DNA of 11,408 bases, taken from Acidobacteriota bacterium. GTDB taxonomy: Bacteria; Acidobacteriota; Terriglobia; Terriglobales; Acidobacteriaceae. Position 1 is the first letter of the stretch, and every line of letters begins with the position of its first letter. Below are positions 1 through 6,902 of the stretch, one piece after another. The position numbers were made by a program, and so were the translations under genes. The notes under the pieces are model-generated. The model did not search any database. It worked only from the letters and a program-made list of their open reading frames with translations, and had not been told where the DNA came from. The stretch is taken from positions 1 to 11,408 of the forward strand of contig JAJYSL010000127.1 in assembly GCA_021793595.1 (NCBI GenBank), given 5' to 3'.

Positions 1-681
1 GATCTCGATAATGGCCAGGTCCGAGCGGGCAATGGAGGCGACACAATCGTTGGGGCAGCCGCTGAACTTGAATTTGAACTTGTAGGGGAAGCCGGGCCGA
101 TGCAACTCGTCCTGATAGGTCTGCGTGATGTCGTTACAGGCGGCCAAGGTGTCATAGCACGCCCACTCGCAGCGAGCTTTTCCCACGCAGGCAGAGGGGG
201 TTCGCACGCAAGATCCGGACCCGCCCAAGTCGAACCCTGCGGCGGTCAGCTCCTTGAAAGTTGGCTCCAATTCATCGGTCGTAGTGCCCAGAAAAATGAC
301 GTCCCCGGTGGATCCATGCATATTGGTCAGACCGGAACCGTGGCGCTCCCAGATATCGCATAAGGTGCGCAAGGCATCGCTGGTATAAAACCACCCGGAC
401 GGCATGTTGACGCGCAGGGTGTGAAAGTGGGCGACCTTGGGAAAACGCTCCGGCACGTCGCTATAACGGCCAATGATCCCGCCGCCATAACCCATGACCC
501 CAACGATGCCGCCATGCTTCCAGTGGTTCTTCTTGTCCTCGTACGAGAGCTCCAGCACTCCGAGAAGGTCTTGCGAGGCCGGACTGATGTCCGTGGCCTG
601 TTTTATCTCCTTCACGAAGCTGGGCCACGGGCCTTTTTCTAACTCATCCAGCATCGGAGTCTCATATTTTTGGTGTGCCAT
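1..681 (-). CDS. dsrA: Dissimilatory sulfite reductase alpha subunit, N-terminal 227 residues (cut by window edge)
   Basis: Alpha subunit of the cytoplasmic siroheme enzyme DsrAB, which reduces sulfite (passing the product to DsrC) in sulfate reducers or works in reverse in some sulfur oxidisers. The 227 visible residues follow the DsrA pattern: the LESGPWPSFV-like start (here [15 protein letters not shown]), [16 protein letters not shown] near 54-69, [10 protein letters not shown] at 118-127, DLGGSGS at 151-157. The four cysteines that hold the siroheme-coupled 4Fe-4S cluster are visible as C165-x5-C171 and C209-x3-C213, followed by VASIARSDL. The ATG at 681 has a good AGGAG ribosome binding site four bases upstream. 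Compared with the Desulfovibrio protein as I remember it, a stretch of about 12 residues is missing around residues 29-37, which accounts for the shift of the cluster cysteines. The C-terminal half with the inserted ferredoxin domain and dsrB lie outside the window. It is the first gene after a 309-bp regulatory-looking gap, so probably starts its own transcript. Confidence 0.97.
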   Translation of the reverse strand, partial: MAHQKYETPMLDELEKGPWPSFVKEIKQATDISPASQDLLGVLELSYEDKKNHWKHGGIVGVMGYGGGIIGRYSDVPERFPKVAHFHTLRVNMPSGWFYTSDALRTLCDIWERHGSGLTNMHGSTGDVIFLGTTTDELEPTFKELTAAGFDLGGSGSCVRTPSACVGKARCEWACYDTLAACNDITQTYQDELHRPGFPYKFKFKFSGCPNDCVASIARSDLAIIEI

Positions 682-800
682 GCTTCTCCTTTCGCCTATG
701 CTTCCCATCCATGTTTTATACCTGCGGAAAGCAAATAGCTGCCAATCTATCCACTTACTATTCGACTTGGGATTATGGAGAGTATCTAGATATGTATTCA

Positions 801-849
801 CCTATAAACTATGCGCTTAGACTCATTTTCATTCGGTGATCGCTATCAC
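801..849 (-). promoter_or_regulatory. Candidate activator-dependent (class II type) dsrA promoter
   Basis: A GTGA-N6-TCAC palindrome at 836-849, centre 842.5, resembles CRP/FNR-family operators. Reading on the minus strand, a -10-like hexamer CATAGT (4 of 6 consensus positions) lies at 813-808. If it occupies -12 to -7, transcription would begin at 801 and the operator would be centred at -41.5, the classic class II spacing for CRP/FNR activators, leaving a leader of about 120 bases before dsrA. No good -35 is present, as expected for an activator-dependent promoter. This is geometry plus weak consensus only, so the promoter call is tentative; the palindrome itself is plain in the sequence. 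Confidence 0.35.
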
Positions 850-865
850 GCATCTAATAATCAAT

Positions 866-883
866 ATTTGTACTTTTACAAAT
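866..883. promoter_or_regulatory. Perfect inverted repeat with FNR-type geometry upstream of dsrA
   Basis: ATTTGTA-CTTT-TACAAAT is a perfect 7-bp inverted repeat with a 4-bp centre. Its core, TTGTA-N4-TACAA, has the TTG/CAA outer bases and N4 spacing of FNR/HcpR-type boxes (family consensus forms TTGAT-N4-ATCAA and TTGAC-N4-GTCAA), though the inner two bases differ. It is centred 32 bp, about three helical turns, upstream of the 836-849 palindrome. HcpR, a CRP/FNR-family regulator, is known or predicted to control sulfate-reduction genes in several sulfate reducers, which makes the location plausible; binding is inferred. Confidence 0.4.
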
Positions 884-927
884 CCGTCATTCTTCCGCTT
901 CATTAATATTTGCTGTCAAGTAAGAAA

Positions 928-946
928 TACTTATCGGCGATAAGTA
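928..946. promoter_or_regulatory. Perfect 19-bp palindrome between qmoC and dsrA
   Basis: TACTTATCG-G-CGATAAGTA has perfect 9-bp arms around a single central base. An additional half-site (AAGTA at 918-922) forms a second, overlapping inverted repeat with TACTT at 928-932. A 19-bp odd-centred palindrome is typical of a homodimer operator rather than an RNA hairpin, because a one-base loop cannot form. As RNA it could still fold with a 5-base loop and an AT-rich 7-bp stem followed by UUUCUU, so a weak qmoC terminator is the alternative. Its centre (937) is about six helical turns from the 866-883 box. Confidence 0.45.
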
Positions 947-990
947 GAACAGTTAGCCAATCCAAAGCTTAATGTTCCTCCTCCAAGTCG

Positions 991-2193
991 TTACGCATCG
1001 TTAGAGATAGCGGCAACGGTCTGTGGCGCCGGAACCCGGCCCCATTGGTACAGCACCAAGGCCACGGTCCGGTACACCACGTGAGCGAACTTTGTCAGCG
1101 GCATCATGATCAAGACGTCCATCGCCAGAACAATGTGTGAGAGAAAAATCAGGTATCCGAAGACGGTTGGGTGCGGCATGTACACAATGATCTCGGTCAG
1201 CAGTCCGGTCAGCACAGTCGCAGCCAGAAGCAGCAGAAAGAACCAGTCCGAGAAGGAACTTCTCTCGTATGGCGGCTCTTTGGCTCTTATTCGTTGCGTA
1301 ATGGCAACGCTCAAGCCATAAAGGCAGACCAGCCCGCCCAGTGTGCCAAGGATGCGTATCGGGTACCAGGGCGGAACAGGAGAACCGATCGGCTTTATGA
1401 GATAGTCCAAGGTGGTGGCGGCCAGCATGGCCAGAAAGCCCCACACGATCGCGCCGTGTACGAGCCAAGGACGCAGATAGACCGACCCCTCATGTTTTTC
1501 GCACTGGCGAAAGCGGTGATGGTTGATGGCTTCCATCACGGCAAACCAGATGGCAGGGAGCAGAGCCGCAATGGGGAAGGCCAGACGTTCTCCTGTGTGG
1601 TCCTTGTTGTTCATCGTGCGGTAGATCATGGAGAGGACGCCAAAGGCCAGACTGGCGCCAATTATGGCAAAGACTGCGATCCCGATCTCGTGGACCCATT
1701 CTCCCGGGATGTAGTGGAAGAGATGGGTGGACCCCAGGCCGCTGAAGATGGCTCCATTGCCGCCCATTTGCATCCCTCCGTGTTGCGACAGCAACAAAAG
1801 CGTGAATAAGGAGGAGAAGACCAGGAAGACCAAGATGTTGGCAATCACCGAGCGATACATCAGCCGTGCCAGCCCGGTCACGTCGTAGTGAGAAATGGCA
1901 TAGCGGCGCAAGGCCATCATGGTGCCACCAGGATTGGCCTTACGCGGACAGACCTTGGAACAGTCGCCGCAATAGTAGCAGAGCCACGGGCTGGGGTCTT
2001 CGAGCAACCTCTCCTTCATCCCCCACTGCGTCATCAGCATCTGTTTGCGCGGGAAGCCGTTCTGCTCTGTGGACAGGGAACAGACGGAGGTACAGGCGGC
2101 ACATTGATAACACTTCTTCAGATCCTCCCCGCCCAGGGCCAGGACGTCCTGGATAAAAGCGTTGTCGGGTCTGGCAATGGATGTATTGTCCAT
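991..2193 (-). CDS. qmoC: Quinone-interacting membrane-bound oxidoreductase subunit C (HdrC-HdrE-like fusion)
   Basis: Membrane anchor of the Qmo complex, which passes electrons from menaquinol towards APS reductase. The 400-residue protein joins an HdrC-like ferredoxin part to an HdrE/NarI-like membrane part. Two 4Fe-4S motifs are visible: C28-x2-C31-x2-C34-x3-C38 and C72-x2-C75-x2-C78-x3-C82. From about residue 115 there are some six hydrophobic segments (roughly 116-136, 167-190, 203-222, 244-266, 280-299, 316-338, 345-367) with histidines in or near several of them (for example H168, H225, H226, H246, H353) that could ligate heme b. Length is as expected for QmoC. The ATG lies two bases after the qmoB stop with an AAGGA site overlapping the end of qmoB, so translation is coupled. 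It is the last gene of the block; no clear terminator follows. Confidence 0.96.
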   Translation of the reverse strand: MDNTSIARPDNAFIQDVLALGGEDLKKCYQCAACTSVCSLSTEQNGFPRKQMLMTQWGMKERLLEDPSPWLCYYCGDCSKVCPRKANPGGTMMALRRYAISHYDVTGLARLMYRSVIANILVFLVFSSLFTLLLLSQHGGMQMGGNGAIFSGLGSTHLFHYIPGEWVHEIGIAVFAIIGASLAFGVLSMIYRTMNNKDHTGERLAFPIAALLPAIWFAVMEAINHHRFRQCEKHEGSVYLRPWLVHGAIVWGFLAMLAATTLDYLIKPIGSPVPPWYPIRILGTLGGLVCLYGLSVAITQRIRAKEPPYERSSFSDWFFLLLLAATVLTGLLTEIIVYMPHPTVFGYLIFLSHIVLAMDVLIMMPLTKFAHVVYRTVALVLYQWGRVPAPQTVAAISNDA

Positions 2194-2195
2194 AA

Positions 2196-4451
2196 CTAAA
2201 ATCCTTTGTACGGATTGGGGTCGAGTGCCCGGATGCGCCCGGCAAAATCGTTAATCAATTGGGGCAGCCGTCTGCAATCGTCAAACGCGGCTTCCACCAT
2301 CTCGATCCGGTCAGACTCCAATTGCAGCCGTTGGAGGGTCTCCTTCACGTTGTCCAGCCGGCGCTCAGCCAGTTCGCTGCCGCGCACAAAGTGACACTGG
2401 TAGTCTTCCCCGTGCTTGCAGCCGGCCAGCATCACACCGTCAAATCCGCTGGAGAGCGCGTCCGCAATCCAGACCGTGTTCATCGAACCGAGACAGCGCA
2501 GCGGAATCACGCGCACGCTGGCATCCAGTTGCGTCCGCTCTATGCCTGCCATGTCGAGAGCCGGGACGGCATCGTTCTCGCAGGCGAAGAGCAGGATCCG
2601 CGGCTTTTCTTCCTGTTCTTCTGGGACTTCGACTGCCTTGATCATGGTGGCGATCATGTCTACGGAATAATTCTTGAAGGAGATGATCCGTTCCGGACAG
2701 GCCCCCATGCAGACACCGCAGCGGCGGCAGCGGTACGGATTGAATTTGGGAGTTCCCTTCTCATCTTCATCAATCGCGCCGAAAGGACACTCGACCGTGC
2801 AGCGCTTGCACTGCGTACACCGCTGGAGATTGAACAGCGGAAAGGACAAGTCTCCGGCGCGGGGATGCACGGCGGCGCCCAGGCTGGCCAGTTCCACGCT
2901 CTGGATCGCCTTCATCGCTGCGCCGGTCGCGTCAGCCTCCGCGCCTGCCCAGTCCATGGGCGATCGCACAGCGCCGGCGGCATAAATACCGGTGCGTTGG
3001 GACTCGTAGGGGAAACAGATGAAGTTGGAATCTGGAAAGCCATGGCGCAGCACGGGCAGATCGGGTCCTTGACGATACACAAGGCGCAAAATTTCTGTGT
3101 TTTCGTGCTGCCGCAGATTGGCGACGATGGCTTCGGCTTCGGTGCGTTGTTTTTCGGACTCATTGCGCAGAACCTTTGCCTGCGCGTCGCGCAATGTGCG
3201 GACGGCCTCGCTGTCAGCGGCGTTCGGGACCATACCCGTGGCCAGCACTACCAAATCCACATCGATGTCAAACGGTCCATCGGACAATGTATGTTCCACG
3301 CGTACCCGCACCTGGCCATCTGGGCGCGGTACTACGCTGGTCACCTCACCCTTCATAAAAAAAGACCGCGGGTGTTCCTGTACCTTTTGATAGAACTTTT
3401 CGTACGGACCCGGCGTCATCATGTCCCGATAAATGACGTACACTTCCGCATTCGGATCCGCCTCATGGAGGTATTCTGCCTGCTGCAGTGTGGCCATGCA
3501 GCAGACCGAGGAACAGTACGGCAGGTGGTCGCCGCAGCGCGATCCGGCACACTGAATGAAGAGCGTGCGTTGTGGGGGTTTTTTGTCCGAGGGCCTGCGA
3601 ATCCGGCCTTCCACTGCCATTCGTTCTGCTTCCAGATTGGTCACGACGTTGGGGCTGGATCCGTATCCCAGTTCGCTGAGTCGCGCCGGATCGTATGGCT
3701 TCCAGCCTGTCGCCATCACAATGGCGCCCACACGGACGGTGACCTGCTGGCTGGAGGTTGCCAGAGTGACGTCAAATTGCCCCGGCTGGCCTTCGGTGCG
3801 CGTGATGTTCGTTCCGGTATAAACCTGAATACGCGGATGCTCCATCACCAGGCGGGCGCGTTCCTGCGCGTCATTGGCGGGCGATTCTGTGTAGGGCTCT
3901 TTGAGCGGCGTGGGCCGCTTCACTTCGGCCAGGCTGCCGCCCAGCCGTTCACTTTTTTCTACCAGGACTACTTCGTAGCCGGCCTTCGCGGACTCCAACG
4001 CGGCCGTCATGCCCGCAATGCCGCCTCCCACCACCAGAATGGTTTTCGAGACCTCGCCGGTCATCGGCTCCAACGGCTCCATTTTGCCGACCTTGGCAAT
4101 GCCCATCCGCAGATAGTCTTCCGCCAGGGCCTGGGTTTCGTCCGCGCCCGCCGGATGGCTCCACGCCACTCGCTCGCGCAGATCCACCCTCTCCATCACC
4201 ATGCGCGGGTCAAAGTAAAATGCGTCGGTCTTGGCACGTGAGGAGCAGGCAGCAATCACCAGCGTGTTGACCGCGCCGCTCTCGAGATCCTGGTGAATCA
4301 GCGCCGTGCCTTCCGGGCCGCAAAGAAACGGATGCGTGCGGCAAACCGCAGCCTTGCATTCTTTCTCAGCTACGCGGACCATCGCGTCCATAGCGATCGT
4401 TTCGCCGATCTCACAACCGCTGCAAATGTACACACCCAGTGTTTTATCCAT
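2196..4451 (-). CDS. qmoB: Quinone-interacting membrane-bound oxidoreductase subunit B (HdrA-like flavoprotein with MvhD-like tail)
   Basis: Large soluble subunit of Qmo, 751 residues, about the usual family length. The N-terminus carries cysteines (C10, C13, C37, C44) in an HdrA-like domain. A dinucleotide-binding motif ILVVGGGIAGMTAALE at 138-153 marks FAD binding, with the LVVLATGMVPN motif near 400-410. Two ferredoxin-type 4Fe-4S motifs follow: C545-x2-C548-x2-C551-x3-C555 and C575-x2-C578-x2-C581-x3-C585. The tail from about 617 resembles MvhD/FrhD (ILLFACEN, IPLRCLGSM, GCKHGEDYQC). An open frame extends upstream to 4544, but the ATG at 4451 is chosen: it gives the family start MDKTLGVYICSGCE, has a GGAGGG site about seven bases upstream, and overlaps the qmoA stop by only 8 bases. 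Expected to act in the cytoplasm against QmoC, close to AprBA. Confidence 0.96.
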   Translation of the reverse strand: MDKTLGVYICSGCEIGETIAMDAMVRVAEKECKAAVCRTHPFLCGPEGTALIHQDLESGAVNTLVIAACSSRAKTDAFYFDPRMVMERVDLRERVAWSHPAGADETQALAEDYLRMGIAKVGKMEPLEPMTGEVSKTILVVGGGIAGMTAALESAKAGYEVVLVEKSERLGGSLAEVKRPTPLKEPYTESPANDAQERARLVMEHPRIQVYTGTNITRTEGQPGQFDVTLATSSQQVTVRVGAIVMATGWKPYDPARLSELGYGSSPNVVTNLEAERMAVEGRIRRPSDKKPPQRTLFIQCAGSRCGDHLPYCSSVCCMATLQQAEYLHEADPNAEVYVIYRDMMTPGPYEKFYQKVQEHPRSFFMKGEVTSVVPRPDGQVRVRVEHTLSDGPFDIDVDLVVLATGMVPNAADSEAVRTLRDAQAKVLRNESEKQRTEAEAIVANLRQHENTEILRLVYRQGPDLPVLRHGFPDSNFICFPYESQRTGIYAAGAVRSPMDWAGAEADATGAAMKAIQSVELASLGAAVHPRAGDLSFPLFNLQRCTQCKRCTVECPFGAIDEDEKGTPKFNPYRCRRCGVCMGACPERIISFKNYSVDMIATMIKAVEVPEEQEEKPRILLFACENDAVPALDMAGIERTQLDASVRVIPLRCLGSMNTVWIADALSSGFDGVMLAGCKHGEDYQCHFVRGSELAERRLDNVKETLQRLQLESDRIEMVEAAFDDCRRLPQLINDFAGRIRALDPNPYKGF

Positions 4452-5718
4452 GGGGAAGGCCCTCCACCACGCATTGCAGGGCCCGCAGCGCGGCTCCCGT
4501 GGCGTCGCGAACGCTGGCCGCCACCTCTGTGGGCCGATGCACACAACCGGCTCCGTACAGCCCTATGCGTTCGTTGGTTACAAAACCAAATTCATCGAAA
4601 CCAAAGCCCGTTGGCAGTTCCCGCGTATTGGGCACCATGCCGGTGGCCAGCACCACCATGCCAAAGCGCATGGAAGTTTTCTTTCCGGTCAGAGCGTCTT
4701 CTGCCGTCACGATCAGGTCGTCGGTGGCAGCATCTTCCTCGATCTTTCCCACCTTGGCCTTGACCAGCCGAACATTGCCATTCGCCGTCACTTTGTCGCA
4801 GAAGTCCTGCAACAGTCCAGGTGTGCGCAGATCGATATAGAAGATGGTGGTCTCGCATTCGGGAAGCTGGCTGCGCAGGTACGTGGTCTGCTTCAACGAG
4901 GCCGAACAGCAAACCGCCGAGCAATAAGGCAGATGGTTGGCGTCGCGCGAACCGGCGCATTGCACAAAAGCCACGGAGCGCGGCGACTGACCATCGGAGG
5001 GACGAAGAATCTTTCCTTGTGTTGGACCGGAGAGCGATGAGAGCCGTTCCATGAGGACGTTTGTCACCACGTTGCGGCATCGTCCGAAGCCTAGATTGGT
5101 GATCTTCGTGGCATCGTACGACTCCCACCCTGTGGCCGCCACCACAGCCGCCACGCGCAAGGTCATTGGCTCCGGCTGTTGCTGCAAATCAATGGCGGAA
5201 TATCGGCAGGCGTCGATGCACGCATGGCAACCCTCGGTACAGGCCTGCCGATCAATGACAAAACGAGCGGGAAAGGCCGTTAAGGAAGGCAGATAGGCTG
5301 CCTTGGTACGAGAGAGCCCGCAGTTGATCTCGTCGGCTCGTTCTGCCGGACAAACCTGCGCACAGGCTCCGCATAACGTACAGTTAGCATTGACAAAACG
5401 CGGCGCAATTTTCAAGGTAGCTCGAAAATCTCCGGGGACGCCTTCCAGTCGCTCCAGTTTTGCCTGCGTGATGACATGAATGCGCGGATTTTTCCGGATG
5501 CGCTGGAAGTTGATTTCCATCCCGCAGGAGGGAGGACAAAGCTTGGGAAAATATTGGTTGTTGCGCACCGCGCGTCCGCCAAGCGTGGGAGATTTTTCAA
5601 TCAACGTCACATTGCAGCCAGCCTCGGCCGCTTCGACGGCTGCGGTAATGCCGGCTATGCCACCGCCCAGAACCAGGATGTCCAGCCCATCGCTTTGCGG
5701 GATATCGGTATGCCTCAT
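4444..5718 (-). CDS. qmoA: Quinone-interacting membrane-bound oxidoreductase subunit A (HdrA-like flavoprotein)
   Basis: Smaller HdrA-like flavoprotein of Qmo, 424 residues. The FAD-binding motif ILVLGGGIAGITAAVEAAEAG lies at 14-34, followed by the QmoA hallmark YFPKLCPPSCGMEINFQRI at 56-74. Two 4Fe-4S motifs are seen: C113-x2-C116-x2-C119-x3-C123 and C160-x3-C164-x2-C167-x3-C171. The segment RPSDG...FVQCAGSRDANHLPYCS...CC at 239-271 is shared with QmoB, showing that the two are paralogues, and VVLATGMVPN sits at 355-364. The ATG at 5718 is six bases after the stop of the YkgJ-family gene, with GGGGAG inside that gene's last codons as ribosome site. It overlaps qmoB by 8 bases. Function: part of the electron route between menaquinol and APS reductase. 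Confidence 0.96.
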   Translation of the reverse strand: MRHTDIPQSDGLDILVLGGGIAGITAAVEAAEAGCNVTLIEKSPTLGGRAVRNNQYFPKLCPPSCGMEINFQRIRKNPRIHVITQAKLERLEGVPGDFRATLKIAPRFVNANCTLCGACAQVCPAERADEINCGLSRTKAAYLPSLTAFPARFVIDRQACTEGCHACIDACRYSAIDLQQQPEPMTLRVAAVVAATGWESYDATKITNLGFGRCRNVVTNVLMERLSSLSGPTQGKILRPSDGQSPRSVAFVQCAGSRDANHLPYCSAVCCSASLKQTTYLRSQLPECETTIFYIDLRTPGLLQDFCDKVTANGNVRLVKAKVGKIEEDAATDDLIVTAEDALTGKKTSMRFGMVVLATGMVPNTRELPTGFGFDEFGFVTNERIGLYGAGCVHRPTEVAASVRDATGAALRALQCVVEGLPHG

Positions 5719-5724
5719 GGTTCT

Positions 5725-6552
5725 CTACTCCCCTGCTGCTGCCGCCGCGACGACTGCTGTTTTTCCAGCCTGTTCGCGAACCTCTGGACGGAGCTTCATG
5801 GTACGGGCGCCAAAGAGTACGAATTGCAGCCAGTCCATGGCAAAATCCAGCAACTCTTCGTCGTCCACGCGCAGCGCTTCCACGCGCGCTTCGTCCACGT
5901 CGAACAAGTTCAAAAAGCGCGACTCGAAGACAAAACGGCGGAAGCGGTCGATGTCATAGAATGCCATGTACGTCATCGCCGCCTTCTCGGGAGACAGGGC
6001 CTCGCCCCTCTGCCAGAATTCGTGCAGCATCAGTTTCTTGAAGGGGGCTTCCATGGCCTCAAACTGCTCCAGTCCCTGTCCATCCAGCCATTGCCGCACA
6101 GTCTGCGTGTTCCCGCAGCCGTGTCCGTGACACAAATCTTCTTGCAGCAGAAAATGAAAGGGCTGCTCCTGCGCCGTGGCCTGGCGTGGCTCCGCCAGCC
6201 CCAGCGGATACATCCGGCAGGCCCAGGGACGATCATGATAGATGGCGCAGCCAGCATCGCTGACGAAGGGGCATCGCAGTGTTTCCGGATCCATGCGCAG
6301 CAACAGCAGGGGAAGTTTCTGCTCTTTGGTAAAAGCTGGAAGCGTATACCTTTCCAGAAATTCCGTCGAATCGATACCCATTGCCTTGCGCATGCGCAGC
6401 ACATCGTAGGGTGTCAGGATGATGGAGACGTTCTGGCAACAGGTAGTAAAGCAGTCCAGATCGCGTCGGCATTGAAATGGGAGGACGTCGTCCAATCCGA
6501 TGGGGGGAAGGTCTTTGGGCTTTTCCGGTTGGATCAATTTTGGTTCAGTCAT
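5725..6552 (-). CDS. YkgJ-family cysteine-cluster protein (putative zinc- or iron-binding)
   Basis: A 275-residue soluble protein with the signature of the YkgJ / CxxCxxCC family: F26-x-C28-x5-C34-x3-C38-C39, then [13 protein letters not shown] (44-56), C94-PFV-x5-C102[15 protein letters not shown] (C112). Two further cysteines, C141 and C146 in CHGHGC, complete a likely metal site. Members are annotated as putative zinc or iron-sulfur chelators and their biochemical role is largely unproven. An upstream ATG at 6576 is in frame, but the ATG at 6552 is preferred because GAGGAG sits about seven bases before it and it overlaps the zinc-finger gene by only 8 bases. The C-terminus ends in an alanine-rich stretch. 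Its place between aprA and qmoA, in the same tight transcription unit as qmo, suggests a role in cofactor insertion, assembly or control of the APS reductase / Qmo system; that role is inference. Confidence 0.88.
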   Translation of the reverse strand: MTEPKLIQPEKPKDLPPIGLDDVLPFQCRRDLDCFTTCCQNVSIILTPYDVLRMRKAMGIDSTEFLERYTLPAFTKEQKLPLLLLRMDPETLRCPFVSDAGCAIYHDRPWACRMYPLGLAEPRQATAQEQPFHFLLQEDLCHGHGCGNTQTVRQWLDGQGLEQFEAMEAPFKKLMLHEFWQRGEALSPEKAAMTYMAFYDIDRFRRFVFESRFLNLFDVDEARVEALRVDDEELLDFAMDWLQFVLFGARTMKLRPEVREQAGKTAVVAAAAAGE

Positions 6553-6835
6553 GGTGGCTCTCCTCGGACTCGCCAATAATGCGGTCCTTCAATGCCTCAC
6601 GCGACCAAACCGGCAAGGGTCCGTTCTCGCCTGTGGTTGGGTCGAGCCGGTGCCGATACGAGGAATGCACGTTGAAGCGCTCTTCCATCCAGGACCAGCC
6701 TCGAATGAAATATGGACAGGCATCGTTGAAACAGACATATTGAAATTCCCCGCTCCAGCAGGCGAGTTCGGGATTTGCCCACTGCGCCATGGGAGCGTGG
6801 CAGTGCGGGCATCGAATTGGACCAGCGGAATCCAT
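6545..6835 (-). CDS. Small Ogr/Delta-type zinc-finger protein
   Basis: A 96-residue protein with cysteines C9-x2-C12-x22-C35-x4-C40, exactly the spacing known for the Ogr/Delta zinc finger of phage P2/P4 late activators. Here it stands in a metabolic operon with no phage genes nearby, so a phage role is unlikely; the family name describes only the metal-binding fold. An extra cysteine, C26, lies between. The remainder (aromatic-rich 41-60, then a charged tail ending EESHHD) shows no other domain. The ATG at 6835 is used because it keeps the whole finger; it has no convincing ribosome site (CCGGTCAGAAAA upstream). It starts only 27 bases after the terminator T-tract and overlaps the YkgJ-family gene by 8 bases, so the two are probably co-expressed. 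Function unknown; metal handling or protein-protein contact with AprBA or Qmo is a guess. Confidence 0.82.
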   Translation of the reverse strand: MDSAGPIRCPHCHAPMAQWANPELACWSGEFQYVCFNDACPYFIRGWSWMEERFNVHSSYRHRLDPTTGENGPLPVWSREALKDRIIGESEESHHD

Positions 6836-6845
6836 TTTTCTGACC

Positions 6846-6862
6846 GGAGAAATATCTTCTCC
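6846..6862 (-). other. Short perfect hairpin directly after the aprA terminator
   Basis: On the minus strand GGAGAA-GATAT-TTCTCC forms a perfect 6-bp stem with a 5-base loop, starting immediately after the T-tract of the aprA terminator and ending 10 bases before the ATG of the zinc-finger gene. In a read-through or processed transcript it could protect the 5' end of the downstream message. It also hides the only GGAG motif near this start inside a stem. Confidence 0.5.
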
Positions 6863-6893
6863 AAAAAATCAGGGGGGCGTTTGGCCCCCCTGA
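6863..6893 (-). terminator. Strong intrinsic terminator after aprA
   Basis: On the minus strand, 10 bases after the aprA stop, TCAGGGGGGC-CAAAC-GCCCCCCTGA makes a perfect 10-bp, GC-rich stem with a 5-base loop, followed at once by six T (6868-6863). This is a textbook Rho-independent terminator. It separates aprBA from the zinc-finger/YkgJ/qmo block although only 27 bases remain before the next gene, too few for a normal independent promoter outside the terminator itself. Downstream genes therefore probably depend on partial read-through, or on a promoter inside aprA. Confidence 0.96.
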
Positions 6894-6902
6894 GATAAAC
6901 CG

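Larger units (their letters stand above)
682..990. other. AT-rich intergenic region upstream of dsrA, rich in palindromes
   Basis: This 309-bp stretch between the qmoC stop and the dsrA start has no convincing gene; short open frames crossing it lack ribosome sites and family motifs. It is visibly AT-richer than its flanks. It holds three separate inverted repeats (836-849, 866-883 and 928-946) that are listed individually, plus a 10-bp perfect palindrome TATCTAGATA at 783-792. A perfect -35-like TTGACA on the minus strand lies at 919-914, but no acceptable -10 follows it at 16-18 bp. No U-tailed GC-rich hairpin follows qmoC, so where the qmo transcript ends is unclear; the AT-rich palindrome at 928-946, followed on the minus strand by TTTCTT, could act as a weak terminator as well as an operator. 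Confidence 0.7.

Noticed and set aside
494..820. A 108-codon plus-strand frame crossing the dsrA start and intergenic region
   Set aside because: Most of it is antisense to dsrA, and the rest runs through palindromic AT-rich DNA with no ribosome site or homology signal.
914..919. Perfect TTGACA (-35) on the minus strand as a dsrA promoter
   Set aside because: At 16 to 18 bp downstream the sequence is GGAAG-like, with no acceptable -10, so it does not form a standard promoter.
2259..4241. A 660-codon open frame on the plus strand, antisense to qmoB
   Set aside because: It lies wholly opposite qmoB, which has complete family motifs. Its translation shows no recognisable domain and is rich in histidine and arginine as expected for a mirror of GC-biased codons; long antisense frames of this kind are common artefacts.
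4452..4544. Extension of qmoB upstream to 4544
   Set aside because: It would overlap qmoA by about 100 bases and add residues absent from the family; the ATG at 4451 has a good ribosome site and gives the typical QmoB N-terminus.
5476..6579. A 367-codon plus-strand frame opposite qmoA and the YkgJ-family gene
   Set aside because: It spans two real genes and their junction, has no ribosome site or domain, and mirrors their reverse complement.
6545..6835. Ogr/Delta-type zinc finger taken as evidence of a prophage
   Set aside because: No other phage-like gene, integrase or attachment repeat is in the window, and the gene is coupled to metabolic neighbours, so the match is read as a fold similarity only.
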